Assembly (NCBI GenBank): GCA_002162875.1 | Contig: MABA01000023.1 | Location: 1 to 44,582, forward strand | Direction: 5' to 3' | DNA length: 44,582 nucleotides | Source: Rhodobacterales bacterium 52_120_T64 | GTDB lineage: Bacteria > Pseudomonadota > Alphaproteobacteria > Rhodobacterales > Rhodobacteraceae | Shown: positions 33,835-44,362 of the stretch, in pieces | Layout: every line of letters starts with the position of its first letter | How positions within the stretch are numbered: the first letter of the stretch is position 1 | The notes under the pieces: model-generated | Database searches by the model: none | What the model saw: the letters and a program-made list of their open reading frames with translations, nothing else | What the model was told of the DNA's origin: nothing | Made by a program: the position numbers and the translations under genes

Positions 33835-34887
33835 TTGGATGATAGCCCGAAAAAAGCAGCTACTATCGAGGACGTGGCTAAACTTGCAGGCGTTTCAATT
33901 GCCACGGTAAGCAGAGCGATTCGAATGCCCGAGAAAGTAGCGGAAAGCACGCGGAAGAAGGTGATGTCCGCTGTCGCTCGCACCGGTTATACCGCCAATG
34001 CAATGGCACGAAATCTTCGGCTGCAGCGATCTCAAATGGTAATGGTTCTAACGCCATCAATCGCCGACCCTAACTTTCCAGGCATACTGATCGGCTTGGA
34101 AAAAGTTGCTAGCAAGAAAGGTTACGGGGTCATTATCGGGAATACCGAAGGCAACATTTCGCATGAAGAAAGCTACCTGCGCTTCCTTTCCACCGGCATG
34201 GTAGATGGTTTAATCATTCTAACCGGCCACCTTCCAGTAGCGGGTTGGGAAAAGAGACCTGCTGGCACTTTCCCACAATTGGTCGCAGTGACCCGCCCCA
34301 TCGGTGACCCGCAGTTTGAGTATGTCGGCGTCGATGACGTTTCGGCAGCAAAGATGGCGACCGAGTATTTGATGTCACTCGGTCACAAGCAGATTGTATA
34401 CGTTGCTGGACCAACTGGTGGCATTGTGTCCGACAGACGCAAAAAAGGTTATCAGGACGCCGTGAATTCTGTACATCTAGAAGATAAATGCTGGACCGTT
34501 GAATCAGACGGCACTGGTGAAGGCGGTCGTGCAGCTGTTGAAAGGCTATTTATCCGCGACACCCTGCCCACCGCCTTCTTCTGTTACAATGATGATACCG
34601 CAATTGGCGTAATCAGCTCGCTCAAATCGCGGGGATATCGCGTTCCCGAAGATTTCTCGGTCATCGGATTTGACGATATCCCGTTTGCAAACAATGTATC
34701 CCCTTCACTGACAACCATGCGGCAACCAAGAAGCCAAATTGGAGAATTGGCAATGGAGACACTGTTGCACAATTTGACCGAAACCTCCGAAGCTTCAAAA
34801 CAGGTCCTACTTCACGGTGATCTGATTGTGCGAGAGTCTTGCTCACAACCGCGCACGACAAAATTGGGTGGCTACAGAGGCAACTGA
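33835..34887 (+). CDS. LacI-family transcriptional regulator of the sugar operon
   Basis: This 350-residue repressor has the LacI helix-turn-helix at 9-29 (ATIEDVAKLAGVSIATVSRAI) and a sugar-binding effector domain after residue 60. The start is TTG at 33835, 10 bases after an AAGGA site. The out-of-frame ATG at 33839 cannot be used. It is divergent from the ribose-type importer and most likely represses that operon until its sugar is present, through the three operators at 33688-33744. Confidence 0.93.
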   Translation: MDDSPKKAATIEDVAKLAGVSIATVSRAIRMPEKVAESTRKKVMSAVARTGYTANAMARNLRLQRSQMVMVLTPSIADPNFPGILIGLEKVASKKGYGVIIGNTEGNISHEESYLRFLSTGMVDGLIILTGHLPVAGWEKRPAGTFPQLVAVTRPIGDPQFEYVGVDDVSAAKMATEYLMSLGHKQIVYVAGPTGGIVSDRRKKGYQDAVNSVHLEDKCWTVESDGTGEGGRAAVERLFIRDTLPTAFFCYNDDTAIGVISSLKSRGYRVPEDFSVIGFDDIPFANNVSPSLTTMRQPRSQIGELAMETLLHNLTETSEASKQVLLHGDLIVRESCSQPRTTKLGGYRGN

Positions 34888-35124
34888 GTTTATTGGAATA
34901 TTCGAAAATGCAGATGTCATATCCTTGAACAATCGCCAAATTCTGTACGATGAAAAATTGTCGAAAAACCACGTTGTATCATCCCGTTCGCTAAGCAAAG
35001 CATTGTTGCCTATTGAAAAGTTACAACCACTTGCCACAGCGACGATCGTCGGCGTAAGCTTGCCTGTAGTCCTCACCGCTTGAGGAATGTCGGCCAAATC
35101 GTAAACGAGATGGGAGGCGTGACG

Positions 35125-37008
35125 ATGCAGACAATAGCATTTTCCTTCGAGATGGCCGTCGTCATGGGTGCGCTGGCCTTCACTATATTCCTGTTTGTTT
35201 CCGAGATTATTAGAATCGATCTGGCCGCACTTCTGGTTTTAGTGCTGATCGGTATCCTCAGCTATTTTCCTGGCTTGGATCGTCTGGCGGATGTGAACCA
35301 TCTGTTTGACGGTTTCGCGTCCAATGCTGTTATCTCGATCATTGCCGTGATGATCGTGGGGGCGGGGCTGGATAAGACCGGAATCATGAACAAGGTCGCT
35401 GCTGTTATCCTCAAACATGGCGGCACGAGCGAGGCACGGGTATTGCCTATTGTTTCAGGCACGGTCGGATTAATTTCGTCTTTCTTGCAAAATGTCGGGG
35501 CTGCAGCATTGTTTTTGCCAGTTGTCAGCAGGATTTCCTCGCGGTCGGGCATTCCACTTAGTCGGCTGCTAATGCCAATGGGGTTCTGCGCCATCCTCGG
35601 TGGTACAATGACCATGGTTGGATCATCCCCCCTTATCTTACTGAACGACCTGATCCTGACGGCGAACACCACTCTGCCAGAAGATCAACAAATGGAGATG
35701 TTCAGCCTGTTTTCCGTCGCGCCAATTGGGGCAGCGCTAATGTTATCCGGCATTTTGTATTTTCTACTGCTGGGACGTTGGGTGTTGCCGGGCGCTGATG
35801 CTTCTGAAAGCACTGGAACGGGGCAAGGAACGCAAGAGTATCTTAAACGGGTTTACGGCCTAAAGGCGGATGTGTTCGAAGTGATAGTACCAGCCGATAG
35901 CCCGCTGGTCGGTGAAATTCTGGCCGATATCAACCACGAAAACCACCTTTACATTATCTCGACATTCTATCGCGGCAAAACCTCGATGGTGCAGGTGTTG
36001 ACGGCAGAAATCGCAGCCCCATGTCGGCTGGCAATCATCGGTCGCAAAGAGGCCGTCCATATGTTCGCCGAAAAATTCGGACTATCTGTTCAGCCTGAAC
36101 TGGATATTTTCGTTGAAGAATTCGCGACCACCAACGCTGGGATCGCCGAGGTTGTGATCCCTCCTGATAGCAAAGTGATTGGCAAATGCCCACGCGAGCT
36201 ACTATTTCGCAAGACTTACGGTTTGTCCTTACTAGCGATTCATCGCGGCGAGGAAACCCTTAGCCATGTCGAAACTGAAAACCACATCTCCACCCAAATC
36301 GGTCTGGAAAAGTTTAACGCGGGCGACATGCTGGTAGCCCACACAAAATGGGATAACCTAACGCGGCTAAAACGAAACCGCGATTTCGTAATCGTCACGT
36401 CGGATTTCCCGCAAGAGGAATTGCGCCCGCACAAAGTGGGCTGGGCCTTGCTTTTCTTCGGTGTGTCGCTGTCGATGATCCTGTTCACCGATGTGCGTCT
36501 GTCGTTATGTCTTCTAACAGGCGCGGTCGGCATGTTGTTATCGCGCGTACTGAGTATCGATGAAGCCTACAACGCCGTTGGCTGGAACACAGTATTCCTA
36601 CTGGCCTGCCTGATCCCGCTTGGACAGGCGGTCCAAAACACGGGAACTGCTGAATGGATTGCACAGAACATCCTCGAAATTCTGGATGGCTGGCCGATCT
36701 GGTCTCTGCAGGTCGGAGTGGCGATACTGGCAACGGCGTTCTCGCTGGTTATGTCAAATGTAGGGGCGACGGTGCTGCTTGTGCCGCTTGCGGTCTCAAT
36801 CGCTCTAGCCGCCGGGGGGGACCCGGCATTATTTGCCTTGACGGTAGCGATTTCCACCTCGAACTCGTTCATCATTCCTACGCATCAAGTGAACGCGTTG
36901 ATCATGGGGCCAGCGGGATACAAAGTGAAAGACTTTGTTAAATCCGGCTCGATAATGACTGTACTATTCCTAGTCGTCTCACTTTTGATGCTGAACGTTG
37001 TATTCTGA
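35125..37008 (+). CDS. SLC13/DASS-family transporter with TrkA-C domains
   Basis: This 627-residue inner-membrane protein starts at ATG 35125 (MQTIAFSFEM), with GGGAGG at spacing 8. The first and last thirds are membrane helices of the CitM/ArsB/DASS fold (SFLQNVGAAALFLP; FSLVMSNVGATVLLVP). Between them, at about residues 230-410, are two RCK_C/TrkA-C modules (DVFEVIVPADSPLVGEIL and NAGIAEVVIPPDSKVIGK). This layout occurs in transporters for sulfate, sulfonates or dicarboxylates. Its neighbours handle sulfur, so an organosulfur or sulfur-anion substrate is likely. The frame upstream is open but without a site. Confidence 0.88.
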   Translation: MQTIAFSFEMAVVMGALAFTIFLFVSEIIRIDLAALLVLVLIGILSYFPGLDRLADVNHLFDGFASNAVISIIAVMIVGAGLDKTGIMNKVAAVILKHGGTSEARVLPIVSGTVGLISSFLQNVGAAALFLPVVSRISSRSGIPLSRLLMPMGFCAILGGTMTMVGSSPLILLNDLILTANTTLPEDQQMEMFSLFSVAPIGAALMLSGILYFLLLGRWVLPGADASESTGTGQGTQEYLKRVYGLKADVFEVIVPADSPLVGEILADINHENHLYIISTFYRGKTSMVQVLTAEIAAPCRLAIIGRKEAVHMFAEKFGLSVQPELDIFVEEFATTNAGIAEVVIPPDSKVIGKCPRELLFRKTYGLSLLAIHRGEETLSHVETENHISTQIGLEKFNAGDMLVAHTKWDNLTRLKRNRDFVIVTSDFPQEELRPHKVGWALLFFGVSLSMILFTDVRLSLCLLTGAVGMLLSRVLSIDEAYNAVGWNTVFLLACLIPLGQAVQNTGTAEWIAQNILEILDGWPIWSLQVGVAILATAFSLVMSNVGATVLLVPLAVSIALAAGGDPALFALTVAISTSNSFIIPTHQVNALIMGPAGYKVKDFVKSGSIMTVLFLVVSLLMLNVVF

Positions 37009-37115
37009 GTGTTCGCGCGCCGGACCACCACATTGCCTCGTGCGAACGTGCCTGACATCGGAACCCATAGCGCCAATTTACGTTATTGGATATTTTAAGA
37101 GAGAAGGAGATCCAA

Positions 37116-38150
37116 ATGATTTTCAGACAGTTATTTGACAAGACGTCCAGCACCTACACCTATCTTCTGGCCAGTCGGCATGGCGGAGAGGCATTGTTGA
37201 TCGATCCGGTATTTGAGCAAACTCAACGCTATTTAAAGCTTCTTGAAGAGCTTGATCTGAAACTTGTAAAAGTTGTCGACACACATATTCACGCCGATCA
37301 CGTCAGCGCAATGGGTAAACTTCGTGACGAGACCCGCTGTGTCACTGTGATGGGCGAGCAGTCGCCAGCCGACGTGGTATCAATGCGTGTTCGTGATAAC
37401 GATCCGCTAACCATTGAGGGCCTGACCCTAACCGCGCTTCACACGCCAGGCCACACGCCCGAGAGTTATAGCTTTATGATGGAGGACCGTGTGTTCACAG
37501 GTGACACGCTTCTTATTCGCGGCACAGGACGGACGGACTTCCAAAATGGTAGCCCACACGAGCAGTATCACTCTCTATTTGATAGGCTGTTAAAATTGCC
37601 GGACAATACACTGGTTTATCCTGGGCATGATTATAAAGGCGATACTGTCAGTACGATAGAAGAGGAAAAGGCCTTTAATCCACGTCTACAAGTTCGATCA
37701 CCCGACGAATACGCGGATATTATGAACAATCTAAATCTTGCTAATCCAGCGATGATGGATGTCGCCGTTCCGGAGAACTTGAAACAAGGGCTACGCTCAT
37801 CTGCACAACATCGCGTTGCGGTAATGGAGGTAGACGAAATTCTCGCCGGCTGGCCATATCAGGATTGCCATTTTGTCGACATTCGCGAGGACAGCGAACG
37901 CAGTCGTTATGGGGCAATTCCCAACTCGATTCACGCACCCTATGGACGTTTTGATCAATATTGCAATTCCTCCGGACCACTCTCTGGATTAGCCAAGTCA
38001 AACCGGGTTCTACTATACTGTGCCGTCGGCGAGCGCTCCACTCTTGCGGTGGAAATTGCCACCGAACTTGGTCTGCAAAATGTTGCGCATATACCAGGCG
38101 GATTTACTGCATGGAAACAGGCAAACGGACCCATTGAAGAGATATCCTAA
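37116..38150 (+). CDS. Persulfide dioxygenase (ETHE1-like) fused to a rhodanese domain
   Basis: This 344-residue fusion has an MBL-fold sulfur dioxygenase (about 1-240) with THIHADH (56-62), H113, D130 and H171 for the iron site, and a C-terminal rhodanese domain with the active cysteine C302 (CAVGERS). Such proteins oxidise glutathione persulfide to sulfite and may shuttle sulfur to or from thiosulfate. GAAGGAGA before ATG 37116 fixes the start. It follows the SLC13 transporter on the same strand after about 100 bases. It likely removes sulfide-derived persulfide made by cysteine or cysteate metabolism nearby. Confidence 0.9.
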   Translation: MIFRQLFDKTSSTYTYLLASRHGGEALLIDPVFEQTQRYLKLLEELDLKLVKVVDTHIHADHVSAMGKLRDETRCVTVMGEQSPADVVSMRVRDNDPLTIEGLTLTALHTPGHTPESYSFMMEDRVFTGDTLLIRGTGRTDFQNGSPHEQYHSLFDRLLKLPDNTLVYPGHDYKGDTVSTIEEEKAFNPRLQVRSPDEYADIMNNLNLANPAMMDVAVPENLKQGLRSSAQHRVAVMEVDEILAGWPYQDCHFVDIREDSERSRYGAIPNSIHAPYGRFDQYCNSSGPLSGLAKSNRVLLYCAVGERSTLAVEIATELGLQNVAHIPGGFTAWKQANGPIEEIS

Positions 38151-38182
38151 CCATTCTTCTTACAGGCATTTGGGGAGTGCAA

Positions 38183-39067
38183 TCATTCGGACTTCAATGC
38201 ATCAACGAATAGCTGTGCGGCGGGTTGGGCCATAGTTGATGCCGACGCAACGAATTTGATCGGCCATATCAGATTGGCTTTAAGAGGGCGCAATATCAGG
38301 GCTGCGTCAGAAAACAGAGCGCCGGCCATAGGATCGATAACAGCCCGACCAATTCCGCTAATCACATATTCCGCGAGCGCGGTTTGGGTCCTTGCCTCGG
38401 CGCGCACGCTGAAGGGAATACGGGATACTGCGAGTTCCAACTCAAGCAATCGGCGAAACGGGCTGTCCGGCGGAAGCATCACCAAATCTTTTTCCGCAAG
38501 TTGGCTTAGCGAAATCGAGGCTTCCGTAACGAGTGGATCATCTGGTGTAAGCGCCGCTACGGGTTTAATTTCACGGATCAAGTTGCTAACAAACTCCGTG
38601 TCACGAGGGCTCGAACAGATCACCGCACAGTCAGCATTACCTGACCGCAACATGGCCAAGCACTCCCGCTCGCCCAATACGTCAACGTCTATGCGCAGAT
38701 TCGGATATTGCGCCATAAGTTTGGCTGCAGAACGGGCGACCAACATGTCGGCGGCAGTGGGAAGCGTAACCACGTTCAGCACACCCGCAGTTCCCGTCGC
38801 AATCATTGTTGCCGCTTCGATGACCCGATCAATCCCGTAATAATGGCTTCTGATTGCAGCACTCAAACTATGTGCGGCTGGGGTTGGCTCAAATCTCCGC
38901 CCCGAGCGGTCAAACAACCTGATTCCCATTTCGGTTTCTAGATCAGCCACAACACGGCTGATTGCGGGTTGCGAAATATGCAGCGCATCCGCTGCCTTGC
39001 GCGTAGATTTATGGCGATACGCCATCTGAAAAAGTTCAATCTGTCGAGCTGTAATGCGCATGCCCAT
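38183..39067 (-). CDS. cuyR: LysR-family regulator, CuyR-like
   Basis: This 294-residue regulator (HTH STRKAADALHISQPAISRVVADLE near the N-terminus) is divergent from the cuyZ-cuyA pair. In Ruegeria (Silicibacter) pomeroyi the order cuyR-cuyZ-cuyA is known for cysteate use, and this locus has the same layout. The 82-base intergenic region would contain the operator. The name is by context; the effector is not proven. Confidence 0.75.
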   Translation of the reverse strand: MGMRITARQIELFQMAYRHKSTRKAADALHISQPAISRVVADLETEMGIRLFDRSGRRFEPTPAAHSLSAAIRSHYYGIDRVIEAATMIATGTAGVLNVVTLPTAADMLVARSAAKLMAQYPNLRIDVDVLGERECLAMLRSGNADCAVICSSPRDTEFVSNLIREIKPVAALTPDDPLVTEASISLSQLAEKDLVMLPPDSPFRRLLELELAVSRIPFSVRAEARTQTALAEYVISGIGRAVIDPMAGALFSDAALILRPLKANLIWPIKFVASASTMAQPAAQLFVDALKSE

Positions 39068-39149
39068 TGATAACCAATATGTATCATAGAATACAATAAG
39101 ATGATTTTTATATTATGCATTTTGATGGTAGCTCTGACACTGCATTCTT

Positions 39150-39893
39150 ATGTTAGGACAAACATTGCCTGTCGATCTATTCTTATTGTTTCTGTCGATT
39201 GTTGCCGGCGCCACACTTCAGGTTGGCGTAGGCGTGGGCTTCAGCATTGTTGTAGCCCCGATAATGATGGTCCTGCTAGGCACGGCAACCGCTGTGCCTG
39301 TTTTGCTAATGCTGAACACGCTGGTTTCCGCAGCAGCGATTGACACAAAGATATTATCGACCGGACGCCCTCTGATCAAAAACGCTATACTTGGATGCCT
39401 CGCCGGTATCGTTTTGGGCTTGTTGGTTTATCCCTATCTGTCCGAACGCGTAGTTCTGGCGCTAACAGCGACGCTCTTGCTTATTGGTGTAGTTTCCACT
39501 TTAGCGCCAATGAAATCCAACATAAGTATGTTTAAATACAAGGCTGTATCGGGTTTTTCAGGGTTGGCCACCGTATGGGCTGCGACACCGGGGCCGTTGA
39601 TGATGTTCGGGCTTTTAGCCGTTGGCCGACCTGCACAAGAAGCCCGCAAATTGGTTCAACCCGTAGCGTTGGTTGCTTACGGTGTTGCGTTTGCCTTGCA
39701 CGGGCTTACCAACTGGCAAACTTTCGCAAGTGCAACTGGCCTACCGCAATTCGCGTTGGCCGCAATTGCGGGCAGTATATTGGGGCGTCTGATTGGTCCG
39801 AAACTACCACAAAACACAATCACCAATACAATTCGCGTGATCTCGGTTGTTGCCTGCGTGGTGCTTTTCCGCCGCGCCTATTTGATCGGATAA
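39150..39893 (+). CDS. cuyZ: TSUP/TauE-type sulfite exporter, CuyZ-like
   Basis: This 247-residue inner-membrane protein of the TauE/SafE family has about seven hydrophobic segments (IVAGATLQVGVGVGFSIV at the start, GSILGRLIG near the end). Related proteins export sulfite produced from sulfonates. It starts at ATG 39150 without a strong ribosome-binding site, and its stop is two bases before the next start, so it is co-translated with the lyase gene. With the divergent LysR it matches the known cuyR-cuyZ-cuyA order. Confidence 0.82.
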   Translation: MLGQTLPVDLFLLFLSIVAGATLQVGVGVGFSIVVAPIMMVLLGTATAVPVLLMLNTLVSAAAIDTKILSTGRPLIKNAILGCLAGIVLGLLVYPYLSERVVLALTATLLLIGVVSTLAPMKSNISMFKYKAVSGFSGLATVWAATPGPLMMFGLLAVGRPAQEARKLVQPVALVAYGVAFALHGLTNWQTFASATGLPQFALAAIAGSILGRLIGPKLPQNTITNTIRVISVVACVVLFRRAYLIG

Positions 39894-39895
39894 GA

Positions 39896-40915
39896 ATGAT
39901 GACAAAACACAATTCAATTGAAGCCCGACTCGAACGCTTCCCCCGTGCACATCTGATGACCGCCGAAACACCAGTGGAACGGATGGAACGGATGTCCGAA
40001 CTGCTCGACATTGATTTGTGGATCAAACGAGACGACCTGACAGGTCTTGGCCTCGGTGGTAACAAGACACGCCAACTGGAATTCTATATGGGCGAAGCTG
40101 TGGCTAATGGTGCGGATACAGTCCTTATCACGGGCGCGGTGCAGTCGAATTTTGTCCGCTCCGCGGCTGCTGCTGCAGCACGTCTCGGCCTCAAGTCCGT
40201 GTTGCAACTGGAAGAACGTGTGCCTGACATGGGGCGGCAGTACTACAGTTCTGGCAACGTGCTGCTGTCAAAGATCCTTGGTGCCGAGCATATCAGTTAT
40301 CCACTGGGTGAAGACGAGGTCGGCGCAGATAATGCGTTACACAACCGTGCCGACGAATTGCGTGCTGATGGACATACGCCTTACGTGATCCATCTTGGCA
40401 TTGACCACCCCCCGCTTGGCGCTTTGGGTTATGTACTCGGTGCAGCCGAGCTGAACCGGCAGATCGGTAATTTCGACGTCGCAATTGTGCCCTCAGGTAG
40501 CGGAGCGACACATGCTGGTTTCTTGACCGGATTACGGTTGGCCGGACAAACTGCGGCAGTCTATGGTATTTGCGTAAGGCGCGATCGTGATCAACAAACT
40601 GCGCGGATGCAAACAGTATTGAACAAACTTGCGGCGATGATGGACTTCGATCCGGCCCTTACTGCGAATGATATCCTGACTTGGGATGGTACATTGGCAC
40701 CGGGGTACGGCATAGTTGGTCCCACTACCCGTGAGGCACTAACCCTGATGGCACGCACCGAAGGTGTGTTCCTAGACCCCGTATATTCCGGAAAAACCTT
40801 CGCTGGTTTGCTAGGCCTTCTGAAGGAGGACCGGATTCAGCGCGGGCAAAAAGTTGTCTTGCTGCATACAGGCGGGCAACCAGCGCTGTTTGGCTATCAA
40901 GACGAGCTTGAATAA
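39896..40915 (+). CDS. cuyA: L-cysteate sulfo-lyase / D-cysteine desulfhydrase (PLP)
   Basis: This 339-residue PLP enzyme has the fold-type II lysine K57 in LGGNKTRQLEF, and signatures GAVQSNFVRSAAAAAARLG and VPSGSGATHAGF. CuyA cleaves L-cysteate to pyruvate, sulfite and ammonia; the homologous DcyD cleaves D-cysteine to pyruvate, sulfide and ammonia. The two cannot be separated from sequence alone. Context with a sulfite exporter and LysR favours CuyA, while the adjacent persulfide dioxygenase would also fit sulfide release. ATG 39896 is two bases after the cuyZ stop; ATG 39899 is an alternative. Confidence 0.87.
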   Translation: MMTKHNSIEARLERFPRAHLMTAETPVERMERMSELLDIDLWIKRDDLTGLGLGGNKTRQLEFYMGEAVANGADTVLITGAVQSNFVRSAAAAAARLGLKSVLQLEERVPDMGRQYYSSGNVLLSKILGAEHISYPLGEDEVGADNALHNRADELRADGHTPYVIHLGIDHPPLGALGYVLGAAELNRQIGNFDVAIVPSGSGATHAGFLTGLRLAGQTAAVYGICVRRDRDQQTARMQTVLNKLAAMMDFDPALTANDILTWDGTLAPGYGIVGPTTREALTLMARTEGVFLDPVYSGKTFAGLLGLLKEDRIQRGQKVVLLHTGGQPALFGYQDELE

Positions 40916-41118
40916 CTCGACGGTTCCTTGTCCATGCGGGAGCGGCTGATTGAATAACAGTCAAGCTCGCGTTCATCGGCTGAACCGATCATCAAATTCC
41001 TACATTTGTCGTGGCGCGGCATTAAAAACTGCGTGTTAACACAACCTTTAGTTTGCTTCGAATGCAATTCATTTCATCATAAGCATATGTTTTATCTTGG
41101 TATTTATATTTAGAATGG

Positions 41119-41935
41119 GTGACTAAAATCCGCTTGAATTTGATAATTCCAACGGCCACAATTATGGCGCTCACAGCTTGCACGACGGCTTTCGCACAGG
41201 AAAAAACCGCAACGCTTGAAACCTATGCAAATATTGGCGAAGCAAAGTTAACGCTTGGCCACAGGATGAAGGTCGAGTTGACTACGTCGATGTAAGTTAT
41301 AGTGGAATGTCGGACGAAAACGATTTCGCAGTTCTCAATGTGAGTGCCAACGCCGATTTCGTTTTGTCGGGGTGCTTATCTAACTGCTGCCACTGAACTT
41401 TTGGTCAGTGATTTAGACTGGATGACAGAACAATGGTCCGATACCGGTAAGGCGCGGGCCAGTCTGATGGTCGATGAAGACGCCGGACTTTCCGCCATGC
41501 TAACAGGCATGGATAGTTTGTCCTACGGGGAACAAGCCGGCGCGCGGATGCGCCCAGGGCTAATCTTGAACGACCTGGAAGATGAACACGATTGCTTCTC
41601 GGACAACACGCACAACAGCCACTATTACGATGGAAAAGGCGTACAAAATGTTTGTCTCGGGCAGTACACTCGCGTAGACGGATCGGTTGTATCGGGACCA
41701 TCTATTGCCGATCTTGTCGCCGTCACAAATGTCGATCTCGACACAGAAATGCATGCCAAGCTCGACGCTACCATGAAAGCACTTGGTCATATCAAGGTCG
41801 CTGCTGAATCCGGTTTCGCATATGACCAGATGCTGGAACGCGGCAATGCCGAAGGCGGAACGCTGATTATGGGTGGTGTAAATGGATTGATCGACCAAAC
41901 CCGCTCCATCGGCTGTGTTCGGGTAGAACATCCAG
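41119..41935 (+). pseudogene. Imelysin family (IrpA-like) protein, decayed
   Basis: It begins with GTG 41119 and a signal peptide (MTKIRLNLIIPTATIMALTA), then the imelysin start LETYANIGEAKL. After a short stretch the sequence jumps: a large part of the domain is deleted. DYVDVSYSGMSDENDFAVLN follows in another frame, then a long frame from about 41370 with LLVSDLDWMTEQW, MLTGMDSLSYGEQAGARM, and DEHDCFSDNTHNSHYYDG. Imelysins are iron-regulated, periplasmic or outer-membrane proteins. The frame breaks mean no full protein is made. The last part ends at about 41935, before the DUF1111 frame. Confidence 0.82.
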
Positions 41936-41950
41936 AATCTCGCGCGCATT

Positions 41951-43345
41951 TTGTCTGTTACAATCCCGACCATAAACTTCACCACGCCGGAACCGTTCGA
42001 ATCCTCATCAGCAGGGGCAGCAACCGTTCGCGCCCGCTTGAACGCAGACGCGTTTTCGCAACCTTCGGCCAACATCAGTTTTGACGGTGAGTTAGATTTC
42101 AAAGTTGGCGATGGACTATTTCGCAAACTCTGGGTGTCGCCCCCGTCGCCAACTCTGGCTTCAGATGGTCTGGGCCCATTTACAATGCCCGCTCTTGCCA
42201 GCGATGTCATCTGAAAAACGGAAGAGGTCACCCACCTGAAGGTATCGATGACAACGCCAAGTCGATGTTCCTACGCTTATCAATCCCCGGCAATCCCAGT
42301 GACAGTATCGACGATATAGAAGGTTACTTGGCTACTCTGCCGGACCCGACCTATGGCATATAACTTCAAGATTTCAGCGGTGCTGGGTATGCTGCTGAAT
42401 ACACATTGAACATTCAGTATGAAGAATTTTAAGTCGAACTGCCCAGCCGCGAAACAGCATCGCTCCGCCACCCGACATATCAAGCGACCGACGTTGGATA
42501 CGGCCCGCTTCACCCTGACGCGATGCTAAGCCCCAGAGTTGCGCCGCAAATGATCGGTCTAGGTTTGTTGGAAGCCATCGCTGCGGCGGATATTTTGGCC
42601 AACGCCGACCCTGGCGATGTGGATCGTGACGACATCTCCGGTCGCCCAAATATCGTTTGCTCCGTTGAATACCAACAGCCGATGCTGGGCCGTTTCGGCC
42701 TCAAGTCCGGCGCACCCACTATACGACAACAGTCTGCGACAGCCTTTGCCGGTGACATCGGCATATCTAACCCTCTGCTTCCCGACGCGGCGGGCGAGTG
42801 CACACAAACCCAAATCAAGTGCATCGAAGCCCCACATGGCGATAACGCGGCACAGAGGGGATACGAAATCGACACGGTTGGCGGGATCTGGTAACTTTCT
42901 ACAGCCGCAACCTGGGCTTTCCCGCACGCCGCAATTTGCAAGATGCAGAGATACTTCGCGGCAGGGAGGTATTTTACGATACCGGCTGCACATGCTATCA
43001 CACACAAAATATATAACGCACAGGCCGGAGGATTAACCAGAACAAAGGTTTCAGCTGATGTGGCACTATACCGACCTGTTATTACACGACATGGGGGAAG
43101 ATTTGGCAGACCACCGTCCCGAAGCCCGCGCAACAGGAACTGACTGGCGGACTCCACCGTTATGCGGAAACGGTCTAACTCAACAAGTCAACAATCACGG
43201 CTACTTCCTGCATGATGGTCGGGCAAGATCCTTGCTAGAAGCGAACCTTTGGCACGGCGGCGAAGCGCAACCGATGCGCGACTGTGTTATCTCGCCGCCG
43301 AAATCTGACCGTGACGCCCTAATTCGCTTTTTAAGGAGCCTTTGA
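41951..43345 (+). pseudogene. DUF1111 di-heme thiol-oxidoreductase-like gene, decayed
   Basis: Pieces in at least three frames follow one another in the right order: PEPFESSSAGAATVRARLNA; FKVGDGLFRKLW; a CQRCH heme site (42196-42210); SPRVAPQMIGLGLLEAI; QSATAFAGDIGISNPLLP; and HDMGEDLADHRPEARATG ending with HDGRARSLLEANLWHGGEA. The second heme motif (CTCYH at about 42986-43000) has lost the CXXCH spacing. Single-base indels change the frame at about 42210-42240, 42360-42430 and 42890-43060. The intact family is a periplasmic di-heme protein of the imelysin operon. Confidence 0.85.
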
Positions 43346-44361
43346 AAACGCGTCTTCTACCTTCATACTCGCGCTATTACTGCCTGCGGTCGAAAAAACT
43401 CTGGTGAACGCGCCGATACAATTAACCAAGTCGTAAATAGGCATATACTGCCTGGATTCGAAACTTTGGCAGAAACAACCAATGTGCTGACATCTGTGGC
43501 GAGCAGCACTTGCGAACCGCAATTCACCCGAATTGCGACAAGCATATACGAATGCATGTGTACAAGTCAGCCATTTACGCTTTTGGCCTTACCTAAACCG
43601 AAAACCGGGCCTTTGCCCTTGCCTTTTGGTCGGGCACCGAGGGGCGACACCCAAAGCGTCGGCTCAACTAACCTGCGCCGGAGACCCAGCGGCTCTCGAT
43701 ATTCACTCCTGTAAAACTCCGTCTATCGTCTCCCGCGGTTTTTATGCCATGGAGTTTTACTTTTTGATGCGGAACTGCAGGCACTCGGGTCCCCGACTTA
43801 CGTTTGCCAACTGATATAGGCCACAACGCAGGACATAGCGATCACCACAGCGGCAACTATGTCCGATTGGCACGGCAGATATGCACGTCTGCTACTGACT
43901 GCACGTCAAACCGGCAAAATACCGTCCACCAGACCGAAGACGAGGCTGTTCAGGAATTGTTCAAGGCACTTTCAACAGGCCTTCAATTTACCGCTGAATT
44001 CAGACTCGGTCGCCCACTTGGGAGTTTTAAACGTCCCCGCCCGCGTCGGGCTCATGCATATAAATCGGGCCGTTCGTTGCGCCAAATAAATCTGTCGTTG
44101 GCGAGCCTCAATCAACTGGCAACGGCTTTGGCAGGTACGGACGCGAAATTAACATTAAACTTAAAAACCGAATTCAAGGCATCCCAACCACTCGCTGACG
44201 ATATGAACGATCCTGTGTTCGCTGGAGTCGCCGAACCAAAGAGCCGTCTTTATGTGAAAATCCTAAAGCAATCCGTGGATGTGTTGTACGAGCATGTCTC
44301 AACAAAGCTTGGCCCAAACCTTGCTGTCGCAGCCGGATTTAACGCGCTGGACGGAGACTGA
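43346..44361 (+). pseudogene. Second imelysin-type gene of the same operon, decayed
   Basis: Fragments of a second, shorter imelysin-like protein follow DUF1111 in the normal order: LPGFETLAETTNVLTSVASS (about 43450), QPFTLLALPKPKTGPL in one frame, FYAMEF in another, and a long intact tail in the frame from about 43895 (TEDEAVQELFKALSTGLQF; FRLGRPLGSFKRPRPRRAHA; VAAGFNALDGD with TGA 44359-44361). Two or more frameshifts separate the pieces. The tail is well preserved, so decay is recent. Confidence 0.82.
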
Positions 44362-44362
44362 A

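Noticed and set aside
34888-35124. Frame from 34826 with a hydrophobic end (LATATIVGVSLPVVLTA) resembling the tail of a lost transporter.
   Set aside because: Similarity is too short and unspecific to call a gene or relic; the stretch is left as an intergenic gap.
39575-39895. A long N-terminal extension of the cysteate lyase frame overlapping cuyZ.
   Set aside because: The frame is open by chance within cuyZ; the family starts near ATG 39896, two bases after the cuyZ stop.
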